Shown: positions 60,246 to 64,000 of the stretch, one piece after another | Layout of the letters: every line of letters starts with the position of its first letter | Position numbering within the stretch: the first letter of the stretch is position 1 | DNA from: Mytilus trossulus | Lineage: Eukaryota > Mollusca > Bivalvia > Mytilida > Mytilidae | Length of the DNA stretch: 64,000 bases | Assembly: GCF_036588685.1 (NCBI RefSeq) | Contig: NC_086378.1 | Coordinates: forward strand, 25,583,578-25,647,577 | Reading direction: 5' to 3' | The notes under the pieces: generated by a model | The model's input: the letters and a program-made list of their open reading frames with translations, nothing else | Databases searched by the model: none | Told to the model about the DNA's origin: nothing | Translations under genes and position numbers: made by a program

Positions 60246-60473
60246 AAACAGTGCACAGTCGCCTGAAGATATCATAAATATAGCGAAAAAATGGGGGAAA
60301 TAAAATATTTTTTGTAGTATTCCTGAAGATTTCATACATTTGTCATAATTATAGCGAAAAAATGGGTGAAATAAAATATTTTTTGTAGTATTATATAATA
60401 CTACAAAAAATATTTGGGGAATTCCCCCATTTTTTCGCTATAATTATGAAATCTTCAGGCGACTGTGAACAGT
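60246..60473. repeat. Foldback hairpin with duplicated left arm
   Basis: CACAGTCGCCTGAAGAT at the left matches the inverse of the right end. TATAGCGAAAAAATGGG and AAATATTTTTTGTAGTATT occur twice on the left and once, inverted, on the right. So the left arm was duplicated, or two hairpins recombined. Confidence 0.85.
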
Positions 60474-62102
60474 GTAATGTTTACTCTTTCATAATAAATG
60501 TACTCGAGATTGATGTATGGGTAGTCCAAATAATTATGACGTCTTGTAAGGTTATTTTTTTTCCATTGTCAAAGTCAATACACCCAGTAAGCTTAAACCA
60601 AATGAACGCCCTTCCAGAATAACAATGAAAACAACATGTATTCTTCAGTATTGAAGCTAGCCTTGTTGACCTTAAAGAAGAAGAAGAAAAGGCACTTGGA
60701 ATATCATCATGTAAAACAACTGTACTTAAGGAGTTGTTCTATCCAAGAACAATGAGAGAGTGAAACACCTTGCCCAAATTTACCTAACTGTCTGTGCCCA
60801 GGGTCCTGAATCTTTCAAGGGCAGCTTCGTCATAAGTTTTAAATGACATGTTTTTAAATAGGGCTCTTCACGGTTAGTTCGGCCATATTGGATAGGAGGT
60901 AGATTTTTTGGAAGGAGGTGGAAATAGTATGAAAGTGTGGGAAATCCTATGTGTGTTTCCAAGCAACAGCTCTGTTTTAATCAACATTTCTTAACAATCG
61001 ATTAATTGAAACAAAAACTTTATACATGTATTTTAACTTTTTTTAATTAACGCTTATTGAATATGTTAATCTTTTGTAATAAGCATGCCGATCAGTAATA
61101 CATTAATTGTATAATGAACACTGAAATTGAAGATATCGAAAGTAAATATAATGTCATGAATGTGGGAGTTCAATTGTTTTATAATATTTAGCAACTTTAC
61201 CAAGAAAATGCAAATGCAAAAGAACATGCATGAACTGCATAATTGAAAATGCTAAAAATATTACGTTACTTGAATTGTGTCACCTTGGGCGAGAGTACCA
61301 AAATAGGATTCAGATATACAATTAAACAAATATCTAATTTCAATTGTTCGTTTGTTCATTTTATCTATCTTATTGTAATAAATTATCAATAACAATTTGT
61401 AAAACTAAAAATAAAGATTGTTTCAATTTAACCCATATGATCAAATAACATGTATCATGTGTATGGTCAGCTCGTACTGGACCGTACGCGTATACTCGTA
61501 TGGTCCGACTGTACGCATATGGTCCAAATACTCATATGGTCTGGAACATATTCATCATTTTGTTCATAATAAAAAATGTTATTGTATAAGCTTTGAATAA
61601 TGAATCTGATATATATATATATATATTGTATCATCGGGTAGTGGAAACTGATAACATTTGTTTTTGTAATGTTGGGAATATTGGGACGCAATAGTGTTTG
61701 CAAAACTCAAAATGCACATTTTCAATTTTAAGAACACAACTTGCATGCTACATTTCTTGAAACTGCAATAACCAATCTCACAATTTTTTCAAAAATAATA
61801 AATATTTATAAATGCAAAAATAATTGCACACATTTATATCTGAATTACATGTAACAGTATACAAAATCTAATTTGCAGAGAAAATTTGACAAACATAAGT
61901 TAGTGACACTGCATAAAGCTCACATGTATGTAAAAAGATAGATTCCACCACCGTTACAAATTCATAAACGAACAAAAAGTGAAAATTAAAGTGTACAAAA
62001 ACAAGTAGATTCTGTAAACCTTGGTATTAAATGTTGTACCTTCTATGTGTCACAAAAGAAAAACAAAATTTACCTGTACATAGAGTAAATGATACTTAAT
62101 AT
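60474..62102. other. Intergenic sequence
   Basis: At 61460-61540 CATATGGTCC-type words recur (CGTATGGTCC, CATATGGTCC, CATATGGTCT) with TACGCGTATAC, a small degenerate repeat. A TATATA run is at about 61610. No gene is supported. Confidence 0.4.
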
Positions 62103-62245
62103 AAAGAAGAAGTATGATAGCCAATGAGACAAATATCCACAAAAGACCAAAATGACACGGACATTAACAACTATAGGTCACTGCACAGCCTTCAACAATG
62201 AGCAAAGCCCATACCGCATAGTCAGCTATAAAAGGCCCTGATAAT
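62103..62245 (+). repeat. Dispersed repeat A, partial copy
   Basis: Matches 28321-28455: GATAGCCAATGAGACAAATATC, CCTTCAACAATGAGCAAAGC, GCATAGTCAGCTATAAAAGG. It stops abruptly after GGCCCTGATAA. Confidence 0.75.
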
Positions 62246-63387
62246 TTGCATTTTAATTGTACAAGTTTGGTAAAATTAAGTGTGTTCCTATGTTAGAGCT
62301 GTCATTGCATTATTTGGTTTTGGATTTCCAAACATTAGGTTGTGATAAACAGATCAACTTTTTTCAAACATAGTTTGCTATACATGTATCATGTATATGT
62401 TTAATTTTTTTATTTACAAAATGTAATACTATTTTCTAGGTTATGTTGTTCCTGTGGAGTAACCAGACCATTCCATACAAATTCTAAACCACTTTTATTT
62501 TACGCCACTCCAAACCTCAGGTCAGTATTATTCTTTAAAGGATATATTCTAACTGTGACTATAGATACTATTATGATAGAACAAAAGTATTTGTTGAGTC
62601 GCCTTGGTTGTAGTTTGATATTAACATTCAGACTCTGATTATATAAACAAAAACATGAGAAAAGTCAGATACTGAAGCTGACTGATGCAATGATGGTTCC
62701 TGTATTACGATACACAGAAAAATGACACAATACCAAGGAAAATATTTTATTTATTTTAAGAATGAAGACAACAAAACAGTTATAAATAATTTTATTGCAT
62801 ATAACATTCCAATTACTTAGACACATATATCTTAAGTATCCAGCTGATCATTGACCGTCAAAAATATTTCTTTGTAAAATGTCCAGCTGTCGTCAGGAAA
62901 TTTTGGAAGCCTTGATTCAGAGGATAAATTCCTTGGGCTTTTACTTCATCCCCCATTTCCTCATATCAATCGATCGTATCACTGTAAACATGGGAAATGT
63001 GAAAATTTTCACTTATATATATCATGCATTGTCATGTATATTATTGATTTCAAAAATGCCAAAAAAATACCCATCCTCCTGAAAAATCAAAAGTTCATGG
63101 AGAAGAGACAACATCATTACCTCAAAAAGGCTGAAACCAACAATAGTCCACTGAAAACTACACAGGATCACTACAGTTTTACCTCTTTGCACTGAAAGGG
63201 TTTTACATGTAACTTTACAATCCACAACAAGGAAGAGAGAGAAATAGATAAAAACAAAGTGATTTACCGGTATTGAGTTTTTCTTTTCATATGTATGAAC
63301 TGAAATGAAAAAGTGATTTAATATTAATTGTAAAACAGATACAATTAATTTTACATGTTTTAAGCTGTAAATCTTATTTAACATGTT
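62246..63387. other. Intergenic sequence with a possible small exon
   Basis: 62440-62520 is bracketed by TTTTCTAG and GTCAGT and is open in one frame over its 81 bases, so it could be an internal exon. Chance is equally likely. Nothing else recognised. Confidence 0.25.
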
Positions 63388-63533
63388 TAAGGAATGACTT
63401 ATATTTTTTCTGCCTATAAAGAAATAACATAAAAAATTTGGTGCACACTGAATATTTATTTATTTAACAGTGTGCATCACATTTTTTTATGTTATTTCAA
63501 AAAGACAGAAAAAATATTACAGTCATTTCTTAT
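63388..63533. repeat. 146-base foldback hairpin (MITE-like)
   Basis: TAAGGAATGACT...ATTTTTTCTG...AAATAACATAAAAAA...GTGCACACTG on the left is mirrored by CAGTGTGCATCAC...TTATGTTATTT...CAGAAAAAATATTACAGTCATTTCTTA on the right, with a 20-base loop. Confidence 0.88.
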
Positions 63534-63827
63534 AATTTAATTTTAAATTCCATTTTAAACCGTAGAAAACCATGAAAAAACGTAGATGACGTCACGGTCA
63601 CATGACTAAATTATGTCTATGGGCTGATAACAAAATAACGTCAGCCAATCAGAAGACATGTTACATCCAAAATTGAATTATATTGATATATTTGATATTG
63701 AAAACAGCCTTTATTAATGTAGATACCAAGATCTATCTGAATTGTATGACTGGACAATCATGACAATGGACATCTGAATATTTTATTATGATCAGAAATG
63801 TTAAGCTGAACAAGTTTCCCTGGTGTT
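63534..63827. other. Intergenic sequence with CRE- and CCAAT-like words
   Basis: ATGACGTCACGG at about 63588 contains a full CRE palindrome, and GCCAATCAGA lies 60 bases on. They could belong to a promoter outside the window, but no adjacent exon is visible. Confidence 0.25.
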
Positions 63828-64000
63828 TTTATACGACCGCAAATTTTGAAAAAAATTTCGTCGTATATTGCTATCACGTTGGCGTCGTCGTCGTCGTCGT
63901 CGTCCGAATACTTTTAGTTTTCGCACTCTAACTTTAGTAAAAGTGAATAGAAATCTATGAAATTTTAACACAAGATTTATGACCATAAAAGGAAGGCTGG
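63828..64000 (+). mobile_element. Left end of an element related to 6940-7745 (cut by window edge)
   Basis: Starts TATACGACCGCAAATTTTG, then a GTC-rich microsatellite (about 63891-63904), and ends ATTTATGACCATAAAAGGAAGG, which matches 6970-6991. Together with the right end at about 7700-7745 this would give short inverted termini (ATACGACCGC / GCGGTCGTAT). Confidence 0.65.

Noticed and set aside
63585-63660. CRE plus CCAAT words as a promoter
   Set aside because: No exon or start site is visible next to them within the window; such words occur by chance.
1-64000. CRISPR arrays, prokaryotic defence or phage genes
   Set aside because: Tandem repeats here have no spacer logic, and all protein evidence is eukaryotic (LINE, Penelope-like, gypsy, class B receptor).

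Overview
This is a window of animal nuclear DNA, most likely from a marine mussel (Mytilus or a close relative). It is AT-rich and gene-poor, has spliceosomal signals, and is packed with transposable elements. The genus call rests on dispersed repeats I recognise as typical of mussel genomes and on a bivalve-type LTR retrotransposon. I see no bacterial operons, CRISPR arrays, rRNA or tRNA genes.

The only host gene I can support is on the + strand at 33729-38319. It has two coding exons (33729-35930 and 36640-38319) joined in phase 0 across a 709-base GT-AG intron. It predicts a protein of about 1293 residues: a signal peptide, a duplicated Cys-rich ectodomain with two somatomedin-B-like knots, and a secretin/Methuselah-like seven-helix receptor domain without a recognisable GPS autocleavage motif.

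Region by region. 1-9600: dispersed repeats, a diverged 1.45-kb direct duplication (3.1-5.5 kb), a 79-base tandem array and a non-autonomous repeat element. 9.6-11.1 kb: a 5'-truncated LINE on the minus strand with a (TTG)n tail. 13.4-18.3 kb: hairpins, an 18-copy minisatellite, and a 506-base element flanked by TTAA. 19.1-20.0 and 24.7-25.6 kb: two copies of an ACGGA-rich inverted-repeat element. 20.1-21.8 kb: five tandem copies of a 353-base unit, each carrying a type I hammerhead ribozyme core, as in animal retrozymes. 22.3-23.7 kb: a degenerate hAT-like MITE with a G tract and a nested inverted-repeat element. 28.0-29.7 kb: a Penelope-like reverse transcriptase remnant. 30.6-32.3 kb: a long dispersed repeat with internal tandem units. 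33.7-38.3 kb: the receptor gene. 40.2-45.1 kb: a Ty3/gypsy element of the Steamer/Mag type with nearly identical LTRs but a broken coding region. 47.1-48.6 kb: a 0.9-kb direct duplication. 51.4-52.3 kb: a cluster of GTTTCGTAG motifs with a perfect 37-base palindrome. 52.9-55.2 kb: a 2.3-kb foldback element with arms of about 0.9 kb and 9-base target duplications, Mutator-like. 55.6-57.3 kb: a LINE fragment interrupted by a 658-base DNA element. 57.4-60.5 kb: nested elements including a hAT with 8-base target duplications. 60.5-64.0 kb: hairpin MITEs, and the head of an element whose related copy is at about 7 kb.

The genes here do not form a shared pathway. The window is one receptor gene in a landscape of nested, mostly non-autonomous transposons. 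The strongest candidate for an unusual system is the hammerhead array at 20.1-21.8 kb; next are the Mutator-like foldback element and the element nested in the LINE. All calls were made by eye, so family assignments need a repeat-library search.
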